Shown: piece after piece, positions 55,303-64,000 of the stretch
How positions within the stretch are numbered: position 1 is the stretch's first letter
How the letters are laid out: every line of letters starts with the position of its first letter
Assembly: GCF_900070355.1 (NCBI RefSeq)
Contig: NZ_LN849456.1
Coordinates: 2,294,001-2,358,000 of the forward strand
Reading direction: 5' to 3'
Source of the DNA: Devriesea agamarum
Lineage (GTDB): Bacteria > Actinomycetota > Actinomycetes > Actinomycetales > Dermabacteraceae
DNA: 64,000 bases
Position numbers and translations under genes: made by a program
The notes under the pieces: model-generated
Database searches by the model: none
The model's input: the letters and a program-made list of their open reading frames with translations, nothing else
Told to the model about the DNA's origin: nothing

Positions 55303-56868
55303 TTAGGAACCGTCAGGTGAGTTCATGGTGGTTCCGAGCACCTCAATCACAGCCTGCGGATCGGTTTCAGGGTTGGTAAAAGCCAGCCGCAACGCGGTGC
55401 GTCCCCCATGTCGGGTGGGAATACACAGGATCTGACCACTATGAGAAAGTCGATCCGACCAGCGTTGATACGCAGCCGCGTCCCATCCAGGGCGGAAGAA
55501 CACCACCACGGATAGCTCTGGTTCCAGCGCGAGCTCAAGATGATCCATCGCCTCAATCGCCCGAGCCACCGTGCGCGCCGTGTCCAGACACCGCTCCACG
55601 GCGGCGGTGTACCGATTGGTACCATGCGTGGCCAGCGAATACCACAGGGGCAAGCCCCGGGCACGGCGTGAGAGATGAGCCGCGAGGTCGGCGGGATTGG
55701 ATTCATCCCGCGCGATCTGATCCAGATAATCGGCGTGCTGGGAATGCGCTGCGGAGGCGAGCGCCGGATCGCGGTAGAGCAGCGCACAGCAATCGTACGG
55801 TGCGAAAAGCCACTTGTGAGGATCGACGATAAAACTATCGGCCTGTTCGATCCCGGCAAACCGTTCCCGGGCGCTCGGGGCGGCAAGGGCTGCTCCGCCG
55901 TAAGCGCCGTCCACATGAACCCAGATGCCGCGGCGGTGAGCAACCTCGGTAATACTCGCGATGTCATCCACGATGCCAGCATTGGTGGATCCAGCTGAGG
56001 CGACCACCGCGATAATCTCTGGATGCTCTGCACACGCCTGCTCCACGGCGGCACCGGTCAAATGCCCGTGAGCGTCGGCGGGTACGGTCACCACTTCGAT
56101 GTCCAGCAGGGATGCGCTGGATCGGACCGAGGAATGGGCGGATTCTGCGCATACGAGCTTCCATCCGTTCGCTGGACGGCGACCGCGCCAGGTCCGGGCT
56201 GTTTGGCGGGCCGTGGCCAGCGCAGAAAGGTTCCCGGAGGTTCCGCCCGACACAAAGACCCCACCGGCGCTCTCAGGCCATTCCAGAAGGTCCAGAATCC
56301 AGCGCAGAGCTTGGTTTTCCGCGCAGATCGCGCCCGCGCCGGCTTCCCAAATCCCCGCGTAAATATTTGCTGCCGACACGGCGGTGTCGAAGGCAACCGC
56401 GGCCCGGGTGGGCGCCCCCGGAATGTAAGCGAGGTTCATCGGGTCATCAGCGGCCCGGGTCGCAGGGACAATCACCCGGTCAAAAAGTTCGAGCGCACGC
56501 TCATATCCGATGCCATCCGGGGTCACCGTCTGGCCGAGATCGCGCATCAAATCTGACGCTGAGCGGGCCGTATGTTTGGGGTCCGACGGGGCGACCGTAT
56601 GCTCAGCGGCCCACGCGAGTGCGGACGACACCGCGTCAGACTCGTCTCCCCAAATCGCTGAGGGCGGTCGACACTGCTGTGCGCGGTTCGCCGCATCGGT
56701 AAACGCTTCATTGACGACGTCCCGCTCGGGGTCTGTTGGGGTTGTCGGACTCTGTTTGACGCAGGCCGAGGTTATTGCAGGGCGTCCGGGGCTGGATGAG
56801 GTGGTGCGAGCTGGAGCGTTGTCATCGGAGACTGCATCATTGGAGGTCACAGAACTTAATAGTGACAT
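55303..56868 (-). CDS. PLP-dependent group II decarboxylase
   Basis: About 521 aa. The PLP Lys is in DPHKWLFAPYDCC (residue ~352), with the HVDGAYGG motif upstream (Asp contacting the PLP ring) and SGGTSGNLSAL for the phosphate. This is the group II family of aromatic amino acid, glutamate and diaminobutyrate decarboxylases; the substrate cannot be told. I place the start at ATG 56868; the ORF continues to 56937, which would overlap the start of the divergent glycerate kinase gene. No cofactor transporter or amine exporter is adjacent. Confidence 0.88.
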   Translation of the reverse strand: MSLLSSVTSNDAVSDDNAPARTTSSSPGRPAITSACVKQSPTTPTDPERDVVNEAFTDAANRAQQCRPPSAIWGDESDAVSSALAWAAEHTVAPSDPKHTARSASDLMRDLGQTVTPDGIGYERALELFDRVIVPATRAADDPMNLAYIPGAPTRAAVAFDTAVSAANIYAGIWEAGAGAICAENQALRWILDLLEWPESAGGVFVSGGTSGNLSALATARQTARTWRGRRPANGWKLVCAESAHSSVRSSASLLDIEVVTVPADAHGHLTGAAVEQACAEHPEIIAVVASAGSTNAGIVDDIASITEVAHRRGIWVHVDGAYGGAALAAPSARERFAGIEQADSFIVDPHKWLFAPYDCCALLYRDPALASAAHSQHADYLDQIARDESNPADLAAHLSRRARGLPLWYSLATHGTNRYTAAVERCLDTARTVARAIEAMDHLELALEPELSVVVFFRPGWDAAAYQRWSDRLSHSGQILCIPTRHGGRTALRLAFTNPETDPQAVIEVLGTTMNSPDGS

Positions 56869-56910
56869 GAGAGCTCGGGAATTGTCTGGGTATCGGCGTA
56901 GGCTCAGCTC

Positions 56911-58284
56911 ATGGAAGCTAGGCAGTGCCGACGCCACATATCATCCGATCCGGGTGGGACCCCGCCTCGGTTGGTGCTGGCCCCGGACTCCTTTAAAGGT
57001 TCGATGAGCGCTTATCAGGTTGCCCAGGTGATGGCTGATGCGGTGCGACGGTTGTGGCCCGATGCCGTCTGCGATCTAGTGCCAATGTCCGACGGGGGTG
57101 AGGGTTTCGCCTGCGCGCTCGCGGGTGCGCTCGGGGCTCGATGGCAGGAGATTGAGGTGGCCGGCCCGAATGGCACCGCCGTGACCGCTCGTATTGCGTG
57201 GGCGGGTGATTGCGCGGTGCTTGAGGTGGCCGAAGCGGTCGGCCTGCATCTGCTTGGCCCCGGGGATTGTGGGCTTTTGTTCCGCAGTAGCCGGGGCGTG
57301 GGGGAGATGATTCGGGCCGCGCTCGATCAGGGGGCGCGACGGATTGTGGTTGGACTCGGGGGCACCTGCACGAACGATGGCGGGGCGGGAATGCTAGTTG
57401 CGCTCGGCGTCCGTTTCCTCGACGGCCACGGGCGGGATCTCGACCCGTCACCGCACGCTTTAGCGGGCCTGGTGCGCATTGACGCCAGCGGGCTTGACCC
57501 TCGGATCGCCCGCACCCAGATCGAGGTTGCCTGCGATGTGACCGCGCCTTTGTGCGGTCCTGCGGGTGCCAGTGCCATTTTCGGTCCCCAAAAGGGGGCG
57601 TCGGCGGATGACGTGATCGTCTTGGATGCGCTTCTCGCGCGGATGGCCGGGCTGTGGGAGGCCATCCCCGCAAGCTCTTTGATACCGTCAATGTCCGTGA
57701 GCGCAGCCGGGCTTACTCCGGGGCGCTGTGGGGCCAATGAGGGCCCGAATGATGCTGGCCCAGGGTACGACCGCGCAGCTCATGACAATCCTGATGGTCG
57801 CACAAATGGTGTCGAGCCGGATAAATGCCACTCGGTTGATAGTGGGGCGGAGTTTAATGCCAACTCCCCTGGCGCCGGGGCCGCCGGTGGCCTCGGGTAT
57901 GCCTTTGGTCGGGTACTCGGTGCGCGCCTGGTTCCGGGAGTGGATTTGGTGGCGCGGACCGTTGGCCTGCGAGAACGCATTGCGTCGGCGGATTTAGTGT
58001 TGACGGGGGAAGGCAGTGTGGATGCTCAAACCCTGGCCGGGAAGACCCCCGCCGGAGTCGCGAGTGTGGCACAGGAGCTACAGGTTCCGTGCATCGCTTT
58101 TGCAGGGCGGATCGGCGCTGGGGCTGAGGAATTGTACGAGCATGGTTTCCACGCGCTGGTGCCGATCACACCCTGCCCGATGTCGCTGGCTGAGGCGTTG
58201 GCGGCAGCACCGGATAACCTTGTCCGGGCGGTGGATATGGCGCTGCGGCTGATTGCGGTGGCAAGGACAAAAACGACCGCCTGA
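56911..58284 (+). CDS. Glycerate kinase (GlxK/GarK family)
   Basis: 457 aa. Converts glycerate to 2-phosphoglycerate with ATP. The family core starts at LVLAPDSFKGSMSAYQVAQVM and continues PMSDGGEGF, GLGGTCTNDGGAGMLVALG, GPQKGASADD and LTGEGSVDAQTLAGKTPAGVA, the blocks of the glycerate kinase 2 fold. Normal members are about 380 aa; a ~70-residue low-complexity insert (about 267-330, with Asn/Gly/Pro and Asp) sits before GAAGGLGYAFG. The start may be later, at the TTG/GTG near 56970, as typical proteins begin with the LVLAPDSFKGS block. Divergent from the decarboxylase with almost no gap. Confidence 0.9.
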   Translation: MEARQCRRHISSDPGGTPPRLVLAPDSFKGSMSAYQVAQVMADAVRRLWPDAVCDLVPMSDGGEGFACALAGALGARWQEIEVAGPNGTAVTARIAWAGDCAVLEVAEAVGLHLLGPGDCGLLFRSSRGVGEMIRAALDQGARRIVVGLGGTCTNDGGAGMLVALGVRFLDGHGRDLDPSPHALAGLVRIDASGLDPRIARTQIEVACDVTAPLCGPAGASAIFGPQKGASADDVIVLDALLARMAGLWEAIPASSLIPSMSVSAAGLTPGRCGANEGPNDAGPGYDRAAHDNPDGRTNGVEPDKCHSVDSGAEFNANSPGAGAAGGLGYAFGRVLGARLVPGVDLVARTVGLRERIASADLVLTGEGSVDAQTLAGKTPAGVASVAQELQVPCIAFAGRIGAGAEELYEHGFHALVPITPCPMSLAEALAAAPDNLVRAVDMALRLIAVARTKTTA

Positions 58285-58312
58285 ACTCCATCCGAAGATG
58301 AGGTCCAGGCGG
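58277..58312 (+). terminator. Terminator hairpin of the glycerate kinase gene
   Basis: CCGCCTGAACTCCATC (58277-58292) and GATGAGGTCCAGGCGG (58297-58312) pair over 13 of 16 positions around CGAA, the stop codon being inside the stem. The rest of 58313-58454 has nothing recognisable. Confidence 0.55.
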
Positions 58313-58454
58313 CTGCTTTCGCGATGCGCCGATCACACTGTGGGCAGCAACCGTAGACGCCACCTCACAGGGTGCGGCAGCCCAGTCGTTGGTTTTAGAT
58401 CAGTTACCGCCGCCAGTCCAGCTCACAGACGCCAGCTCAGGTGACGGTATCGTC

Positions 58455-60062
58455 TCAGTCGATGCCGCGCATCGCACGGTGCACCGGCCGGGATATCGCC
58501 AGCATGACCACGCCGATTCCGATGGTGATCGCTCCGAGGACGCCGAAGTATGCGCCCTCGTTCTCGGCAGAATAGAACTCTGCGAGGTAACCCGACAGAG
58601 CCGTTCCCAAGGCCACCGAAAGATAAAACAGGGCCACCATCATCACCGGGAACGCTTTGGGGGCGAGCTTCGATGCCAAGGACATCCCCACCGGTGACAG
58701 GCACAGCTCACCCAGCGTGGCCACGCCCAGGATGAGCACGATCCACAGCACCGGCACACCCGTGACTCCCACCATCGGCAGGAACAGCACAAACGCGGAG
58801 CCCATCAAGATAATGCCGAGCCCGAACTTCAGTGGTGTGTTCGGCTGGCGCTTACCGAGCTTGGTCCACAGCATCGCGAACAGCGGTGCGAGCAGGATGA
58901 TGAACACCGCGTTGATGGACTGGACCCACGAGACCGGCATCACCAAGTCGAGGAACGGAATGTGGCGATCCAGTCGTTTGTCGGAATAGATAGTGACTAC
59001 CGTGAACTGCTGCTGATACAGCGCCCAGAACGCGGCCGACCCGATGAACATGGGGATAAACGAATAGATGCGAGAGCGTTCGGTGCTGTCGATCTTGGAG
59101 GAGGTGAGAATAACTGCGAACAGGGCAACCGCTGCTAGCGCCGTCACAACAATTACCGTGGGGGCGAGATTCTCAGTGGTCACAATTCCAGTGATAAACG
59201 CCAGTGCGATGAGTGCGATACCCGCCAGACCGATCAGGATGGCCCGCAGGCGATGTGCGCGCGGCAGCGGGTTGGGGATGACGCGCACGGTGTCGGGAAG
59301 GTGTTTGCGATTCATGGCGTACTGGATGAGGCCCAGTGCCATGAAGACCGCCGCCAGACCGAAACCGGCGTGGAAACCGGCTCCGGGGTTGCCGAGGCTT
59401 GTCAGTCCTAACGTTCGGAAGAAGTCAGGGCCCTGGGCCTGGGCGAGACCGGTCAGTAGCGGGCCAAACAGCGCGCCGACATTGATCCCCATGTAGAACA
59501 CCGAGAATCCGGCATCGCGCCGGGTGTCGCCGATGGCGTAGAGGCTTCCCACCAGGGTTGTCGCCGACGTTTTGAGACATCCTGAACCCAGGGCGATGCA
59601 GACCAGGCCGACCGCGAGTCCGAGGACTCCGGGGATCAGGGCCAAGGAGATGTGTCCGCACATGATGAGGATGGCGGCGTAGAACATCATTCGTTCCGGG
59701 CCGAGCAGGCGGTCGGCGATCCAGCCGCCGAGGATGCATGCCAGATAGACCGTGCCACCGTAGGCGCCAACGATTCCGGCTGCTACTGACTGTTCAATGC
59801 CCAGTCCGCCCCGCTCGGCGGTGTAGTACATGTAGATGAGCAGGATGCCCTGCATGCCGTAGAAGCTGAAGCGCTCCCACATTTCGACGCAAAACAGGTT
59901 CGCCAACGAGAACGGATGACCGAAAAAAGTTTTCCCGGACGGGTTATGTTCATCGATGTTCTCGGGGGTACCTTGTGTGTCCACGGTGACGTCTTGCATG
60001 AGATCCTGGGATGGTTTTTCCAGCTCATGCGCGGTCCCGTGTAGCTTGTGGTCGCTGTTCAT
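58455..60062 (-). CDS. Proton-dependent oligopeptide transporter (POT/PTR family)
   Basis: 535 aa with about 14 helices. Family motifs: EMWERFSFYGMQGILLIYMYYT near residue 60 (the ExxER-type and FYGM motif), GGWIADRLLGPERMMFYAA (motif of PTR helix 2-3), GINVGALFGPLL and the C-terminal LWIVLILGVATLGELCLSPVG. Imports di- and tripeptides with H+. The N-terminus is ~45 residues longer than DtpT, hydrophilic. No peptidase gene is adjacent. Confidence 0.93.
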   Translation of the reverse strand: MNSDHKLHGTAHELEKPSQDLMQDVTVDTQGTPENIDEHNPSGKTFFGHPFSLANLFCVEMWERFSFYGMQGILLIYMYYTAERGGLGIEQSVAAGIVGAYGGTVYLACILGGWIADRLLGPERMMFYAAILIMCGHISLALIPGVLGLAVGLVCIALGSGCLKTSATTLVGSLYAIGDTRRDAGFSVFYMGINVGALFGPLLTGLAQAQGPDFFRTLGLTSLGNPGAGFHAGFGLAAVFMALGLIQYAMNRKHLPDTVRVIPNPLPRAHRLRAILIGLAGIALIALAFITGIVTTENLAPTVIVVTALAAVALFAVILTSSKIDSTERSRIYSFIPMFIGSAAFWALYQQQFTVVTIYSDKRLDRHIPFLDLVMPVSWVQSINAVFIILLAPLFAMLWTKLGKRQPNTPLKFGLGIILMGSAFVLFLPMVGVTGVPVLWIVLILGVATLGELCLSPVGMSLASKLAPKAFPVMMVALFYLSVALGTALSGYLAEFYSAENEGAYFGVLGAITIGIGVVMLAISRPVHRAMRGID

Positions 60063-60290
60063 GACCGTTTATCCTCACCTGGCATCTCGCGTTGGGCAAC
60101 CCCTGCAGGTCAGGGGTGGCTGTGACGGCCTCATGGGCGCGCCAGGATCGGCGAGTGGGGTGTCAGACCGGCTTCCTAGAATAAGCGGGCTACACGGTGT
60201 GAGTTGGGCGGCGAGAGACGCGCGGAAGATTCGTCAGGTGCCGGGTGCATGTGTGTGAACCGTCCGAGTACGGAATCAGCGAGGAGTGAA

Positions 60291-61664
60291 ATGAGCCAGC
60301 ACGATGCTTTCGAGCCGGGGCCAGATCGGGGGCTCGAACGCACGCCGCCGCAGGACTTAAACGCTGAGCGCGGCGTCTTGGGTGGAATGATGCTCTCTAA
60401 GGACGCCATCGCCGATGTGGTCGAACGGGTGCGGGCGAATGATTTTTACCGTCCCGCACACGAAATGATTTACGAGGCCATTATCGACCTGTACGGGCGC
60501 GGTGAACCCGCTGACCTGGTGACGGTCTCTGATGAGCTTACGAAGCGCGGTGAGCTGCAGCGGATCGGGGGAGGCGCCTACCTCGCAGATCTCATCGACA
60601 TGGTGCCCACCGCAGCCAATGCGGGTTTTTATGCCGATATCGTGGCTGAGCGTTCGGTGCTGCGCCGTCTGGTGGAGGCGGGAACCCGCATCGTTCAATT
60701 GGGTTATGCCGCCGACGGCGGTGAAGTGGTGGACGTGGTCAACGAGGCCCAGGCGCAGGTTTATGCGGTAACCGAGCGCAATCAGTCTGAAGATTTCGTT
60801 CCTCTCGGCGAGGTGATCGAGAGCACTGTCGACGCGATTGAAGCGACCCAGGGGCGCGGCGGACAGGTGACCGGTGTGCCCACTGGTTTCGCGGAGTTCG
60901 ATGAGCTGACGCAAGGTTTGCACGGCGGGCAGCTGATCATTTTCGCGGGTCGGCCCGCCATGGGTAAGACCACCCTGGGGATGGATGTGCTGCGCAGCGC
61001 GTCTATCCACAACGGTAAAACGTCGGTCATTTTCTCCTTGGAGATGGACCGTACCGAAATCACCATGCGTTTACTGTCAGCGGAGTCGCAGGTGCCGATG
61101 AGCCGGATGCGTGATGGCACCATGGATGACCGTGACTGGCAGGCACTGGCCAAAGCCATGAGCCGGATTGGCGATGCCCCCCTGTTCATGGATGACAGCG
61201 CCAATATGACGCTGATGGAAATCCGCGCGAAATGTCGGCGGCTTAAACAAAAGCACGATCTTCAAGTGGTAGTCATCGACTATCTACAGCTGATGAGTTC
61301 CGGAAAACGGGTGGAGTCGCGCCAGCAGGAAGTCAGTGAGTTCTCCCGTGCCCTGAAACTTTTGGCCAAAGAATTAGATGTGCCGGTCATCGCGATTTCG
61401 CAGCTGAACCGCGGCAGCGAGCAGCGCCAAGACAAAAAACCGATGATGAGTGACCTGCGCGAGTCCGGGTCGATTGAACAGGATGCTGACCTGATCGTGC
61501 TAATTCACCGCGAGGACTACTACGAACGGGAGTCACCTCGCGCGGGCGAAGCGGACCTGATCGTGGCCAAGCACCGTAACGGCGCCACGAAAACCATTCC
61601 GGTGGCATTTGAAGGCCACTATTCGCGCTTCAAAGACATGGCCGGAGGCGGTTTCGCGGGGTAG
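60291..61664 (+). CDS. dnaB: Replicative DNA helicase
   Basis: 457 aa. ATG 60291 is set by GAGGAG five bases upstream; an earlier in-frame start at 60204 lacks a site. The N-terminal DnaG-interacting domain (about 15-120, PPQDLNAERGVLGGMMLSKDAIADVVERV) is followed by the RecA-like helicase domain: Walker A GRPAMGKTTLGMDVLR (about 220), Walker B VVVIDYLQLMSS and the conserved QLNRGSEQRQDKKPMMSDLRESGSIEQDADLI. Unwinds DNA at the replication fork. No intein is present (the Walker A and DYLQLM sites are uninterrupted). The usual rplI/ssb neighbours are not here. Confidence 0.97.
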   Translation: MSQHDAFEPGPDRGLERTPPQDLNAERGVLGGMMLSKDAIADVVERVRANDFYRPAHEMIYEAIIDLYGRGEPADLVTVSDELTKRGELQRIGGGAYLADLIDMVPTAANAGFYADIVAERSVLRRLVEAGTRIVQLGYAADGGEVVDVVNEAQAQVYAVTERNQSEDFVPLGEVIESTVDAIEATQGRGGQVTGVPTGFAEFDELTQGLHGGQLIIFAGRPAMGKTTLGMDVLRSASIHNGKTSVIFSLEMDRTEITMRLLSAESQVPMSRMRDGTMDDRDWQALAKAMSRIGDAPLFMDDSANMTLMEIRAKCRRLKQKHDLQVVVIDYLQLMSSGKRVESRQQEVSEFSRALKLLAKELDVPVIAISQLNRGSEQRQDKKPMMSDLRESGSIEQDADLIVLIHREDYYERESPRAGEADLIVAKHRNGATKTIPVAFEGHYSRFKDMAGGGFAG

Positions 61665-61748
61665 TTCCGAGCAGCTGTTGGGGTTGTGTGGCTGGCTGGC
61701 GCCGGACTGTCGGCGTATGCCGCTTCGAGCCAGCGATAGCCTGGGTCC

Positions 61749-62189
61749 ATGCCCAGTGGATTCGACACCCGCCTCGCTGCCTACGGAGTGATCGTGCGTG
61801 ATCAACAGATTCTGCTTGCACGCTGGGTGGGGGCTGGCTCTCCACGATGGACCCTGCCCGGGGGAGGTGTCGAATTGGATGAAACCCTGGAAGAGGGGGT
61901 GATCCGAGAAATTCGCGAGGAAACCGGGTATCAGGCGGAACTCGACGGCGTGATCGGTGTGCGCACCGTAGTGATTCCCAGCGACCAGCGGTTAAGCCCT
62001 GAGGCACAGGGTCGTCCGCTCAAAGGGGTTGGGGTGATCTACCGGGCACGGGTGGTTGGCGGGCAGCTCGTGTCTGAAATCGGCGGAAGCACCGACTGCG
62101 CCGCGTGGATACCGCTGCGCGAGGTGGTGAACCTTCCCCGCGTGGAACTGGTGGATCAGGCTTTCTGTATGGCGGGACTGTCCGTCTAG
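61749..62189 (+). CDS. Nudix hydrolase
   Basis: 146 aa. The Nudix box GGGVELDETLEEGVIREIREETGY fits Gx5Ex7REUxEExGU (shown in two pieces here: GGGVELDETL and EEGVIREIREETGY), so it should hydrolyse a nucleoside diphosphate linked to another group, with Mg2+ bound by the two REEE Glu residues. The N-terminus is short, with AAYGVIVRDQQILLARW, and the C-terminus supplies WIPLREVVNLPRVELVDQA. Substrate undetermined. The start ATG 61749 follows a 85-bp gap after dnaB. Confidence 0.92.
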   Translation: MPSGFDTRLAAYGVIVRDQQILLARWVGAGSPRWTLPGGGVELDETLEEGVIREIREETGYQAELDGVIGVRTVVIPSDQRLSPEAQGRPLKGVGVIYRARVVGGQLVSEIGGSTDCAAWIPLREVVNLPRVELVDQAFCMAGLSV

Positions 62190-62339
62190 AGCACCTTCGG
62201 ATTATTGAGTATCATAGGTAACCGGATGAACGTGGGTATCTTGGGCATCTAGATCGGCAGATCCGCTGACCCGACTAGCCCTATGTTGCCCGGAACACGT
62301 AATGTGGGTGTTCCAAGACCGCCACAGAAAGGAACAATT

Positions 62340-62537
62340 ATGAGCCTCGGCGATAAGATCCAGAACAAGGCCCAGGAGCTCGCAGGCAAGGCCAAGGAAG
62401 TCATTGGCGATCTCACGGATGACAAGAGCAAGGAAGCTGAAGGTAAGGGCGACCAGGCTGAAGCCGGCGTGCGCCAGGCAGGCGAGAACGTCAAGGATGC
62501 TGCCAAGAACATTAAAGATGGTCTGACCGGCAACTGA
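62340..62537 (+). CDS. CsbD-family stress protein
   Basis: 65 aa. ATG 62340 with AAGGAA six bases upstream. The sequence is highly charged and helical (SLGDKIQNKAQELAGKAKEVIGD...), with the K-x-x-x-x-G-K-A-K-E repeat of CsbD, a small protein raised in general stress in Bacillus and actinobacteria; its molecular role is not established. A hairpin terminator follows, so it is a monocistronic gene. Confidence 0.85.
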   Translation: MSLGDKIQNKAQELAGKAKEVIGDLTDDKSKEAEGKGDQAEAGVRQAGENVKDAAKNIKDGLTGN

Positions 62538-62557
62538 TCGGCGTTGTAAGCGATATA

Positions 62558-62596
62558 TCCCCGGTCCGTTTCCCATATGGGAAGGGATCGGGGATT
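62558..62596 (+). terminator. Terminator hairpin after csbD-like gene
   Basis: ATCCCCGGTCC and GGGATCGGGGAT flank a perfect palindrome TTCCCATATGGGAA, followed by TATCTTTG; the stem lies 20 nt after the stop. Confidence 0.65.
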
Positions 62597-62605
62597 ATCT
62601 TTGCT

Positions 62606-63715
62606 ATGGCTGCTGAAGAGATTGACTCGCGGCTTTTGGACATAGCCGATCACCTCGCCCAATCCTCCCCTCAGTACACTCAGCGCACCGTCGGACACTG
62701 GAGTCTTGACGACGGCGGCGCCCTGGCGGGGAGCGTTGTGGCGATCGTCCACGGTGGTGATCATTGGGATGTATTCAGCGTGGACGTGGACGAGCATCTT
62801 ATCCGCAGCGTGCACAGTTTTCTCGCCCAGAGCGAGTATCACTGGCTGCGACTGGTTGTATCCAGGGATCAGCCGTTGCAGTGGCAGGTCGGCGGGCTCA
62901 GAGCTGATGAGGCGCCAGTTGGGGGCGCGCGTGGAGGCGCCGGCGCGCTCGTTGATGGCGGTCATCGACGCCAGATTGCGGCCGATGAACTCGCACGTTT
63001 CCGTCGCGAATACGGCGATGTTCCCCTGGGTGCGTTATCGGGTGCTCCGCCAGGGCAGCAAGATCTCGACGCCGAATTTCCGCTCTTGCTGGCTGAGCAG
63101 ACTCCGCTTCCTCATTCTCGCGAGATGCTGTGGGAGGGTTCACCACGCGCATTAGACAGGATTGCGGATCTCATCATCGACCAGGCACCTGCGAGATGGC
63201 TGCGCATTGTGATGGTGGATTTGCGGGTGAGTCCGGTTGCCGGAGGCGACGACGGGTACGGACCGAGTATCGTCATGGACGGCGACTCGCTGGGTGCAGG
63301 GGATGAGAGAGATAGTTTCGTAAAGCGCAGGCGCGTGTGTGTCGGCGGCGCGATTATCGACCATGCAGGCAACCTTGTTCCGCTTGCGCTGAGGCCTTTT
63401 GCGCGTCGGGATGGTGCTTTTTTGGGCAGGCTGGGTGATGACTTCCGTGAGATTCGGACCGACATCGCTGTGGCAGGTTTTCCAGAACCCGATGCACTGG
63501 AAATTGCGGTGGATCGAACCGGTCAACGGGTTATCTGCGCCAGTTTTGATCTGGGCCTCACCTCGCGTGATATCCCGGGCCATCCGGCAGTCCATGACGC
63601 GTATTACCACTTGAGATTGCGCGCCCCGGAGATAGAAAAAATCCGCGAGCAATTGGAACCGCAAACCTGGTGGGACCGGGTCCGCAGCAGGCTTCGTTTA
63701 TCCCGAGGGTGGTAG
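62606..63715 (+). CDS. Hypothetical protein (369 aa)
   Basis: One long open frame from ATG 62606 to the stop at 63713-63715; no Shine-Dalgarno sequence is seen. Composition is normal for this genome. Notable segments: HWSLDDGGALAGSVVAIVHGGDHWDVFSVDVDEH near the N-terminus, WLRLVVSRDQPLQWQVGG, a C-terminal EKIREQLEPQTWWDRVRSRLRLSRGW with a Trp-rich basic end. No signal peptide, membrane segment or known catalytic motif was found. Long ORFs on the opposite strand at 62249-62965 and 63152-63664 look like shadows. Confidence 0.55.
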   Translation: MAAEEIDSRLLDIADHLAQSSPQYTQRTVGHWSLDDGGALAGSVVAIVHGGDHWDVFSVDVDEHLIRSVHSFLAQSEYHWLRLVVSRDQPLQWQVGGLRADEAPVGGARGGAGALVDGGHRRQIAADELARFRREYGDVPLGALSGAPPGQQDLDAEFPLLLAEQTPLPHSREMLWEGSPRALDRIADLIIDQAPARWLRIVMVDLRVSPVAGGDDGYGPSIVMDGDSLGAGDERDSFVKRRRVCVGGAIIDHAGNLVPLALRPFARRDGAFLGRLGDDFREIRTDIAVAGFPEPDALEIAVDRTGQRVICASFDLGLTSRDIPGHPAVHDAYYHLRLRAPEIEKIREQLEPQTWWDRVRSRLRLSRGW

Positions 63716-63761
63716 AGGGCCTCCGGATATGAGGGCCTGACGCCCGGATATCAGTTTCTGA

Positions 63762-64000
63762 CTACCAGCCGTCGGCTTCCTCTGAGCGGGTCATTGGACC
63801 CGTGGAAACGTCCTTTCGTACAGCGTGGTACCAGGCGAGGCAGTGTTCAGTGAGGGTGTCTCGGGCGACCTGTGAGGAGTCTGCTTCGGTTGAGGATGAG
63901 ACTGCGGCCTGAATATCCTGCAAAATGGCCCACGGTTGCATGCTCAGCACGGCACCTGAACGCTGAGTGTGCATCACATGCGGATGGGCGAGCGCCTTAT
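63762..64000 (-). CDS. Partial CDS, unassigned (C-terminal end)
   Basis: The visible 79 residues on the minus strand (KALAHPHVMHTQRSGAVLSMQ through EADGW and a stop) form an open frame to the window edge. The start is outside the window. It contains SSSTEADSSQVARDTLTEHCLAWYHAVRKDV, no recognisable motif. Confidence is limited because only the 3' end is seen. Confidence 0.45.
   Translation of the reverse strand, partial: KALAHPHVMHTQRSGAVLSMQPWAILQDIQAAVSSSTEADSSQVARDTLTEHCLAWYHAVRKDVSTGPMTRSEEADGW

Noticed and set aside
60291-61664. Intein in DnaB
   Set aside because: The protein has the normal length and uninterrupted Walker A and DYLQLM motifs.
62249-62965. 238-aa minus-strand ORF
   Set aside because: Crosses the CsbD gene and its terminator; the plus-strand frames are better supported.

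Overview
The window comes from a high-GC Gram-positive bacterium of the phylum Actinomycetota. Support: GC-rich coding with GTG starts and many 4-nt ATGA/GTGA overlaps, a DUF4244-type Flp pilin inside a Tad pilus operon, a LytR-CpsA-Psr protein, and the actinobacterial 'anchored repeat' ABC transporter set with C-terminally membrane-anchored surface proteins. The combination fits Micrococcales or Dermabacteraceae-like skin and mucosal actinobacteria, but I cannot fix the genus from sequence alone.

Layout. 1-1.6 kb: the end of a MauE/DoxX-like membrane protein and a LacI regulator. 1.8-12 kb: a metal-type ABC transporter locus in which two surface proteins flank a ZnuA-like lipoprotein interrupted by a surface-repeat domain, followed by ATPase, permease and a 1049-aa three-domain surface protein; a promoter with a Zur-like box precedes it. 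12-22.7 kb: an M48 metalloprotease, a low-molecular-weight tyrosine phosphatase, an aldehyde dehydrogenase, metF and metE, and a 941-aa membrane protein. 22.8-26 kb: an AT-shifted decayed island with an RHS toxin-like pseudogene, two small membrane-protein candidates and almost 750 bp without a convincing gene. 26-27.6 kb: a DHA2-type drug exporter.

28-40.7 kb (all minus strand) is a Tad/Flp pilus locus: CpaB-like SAF protein, CpaE-like ATPase without the Walker lysine, TadA, TadB, TadC, Flp pilin, three TadE/G-like pseudopilins, a 1288-aa LysM/BTAD membrane protein, a lipoprotein, a Thr-rich secreted protein and a prepilin peptidase. Most junctions overlap by 4 nt, so it should be translated as one coupled operon (with a 100-nt break before the pilin).

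41-64 kb: a GH1 6-phospho-beta-glucosidase, a MATE exporter, an RND permease with a long repetitive tail and a 17-bp repeat array upstream, a divergent sialidase/NanT pair (sialic acid release and uptake) sharing related palindromes and a tandem ~21-bp repeat block, an LCP cell-wall ligase, a PLP decarboxylase, glycerate kinase, a POT peptide transporter, DnaB, a Nudix hydrolase, CsbD and two unassigned genes. No tRNA, rRNA, CRISPR array or transposase was seen.

The most interesting unit is the 2-12 kb surface transporter. Four of its proteins share a His-rich motif (H-x-H-x-N/S-W-x-F), and the substrate-binding protein seems to carry this domain with its two halves in swapped order.
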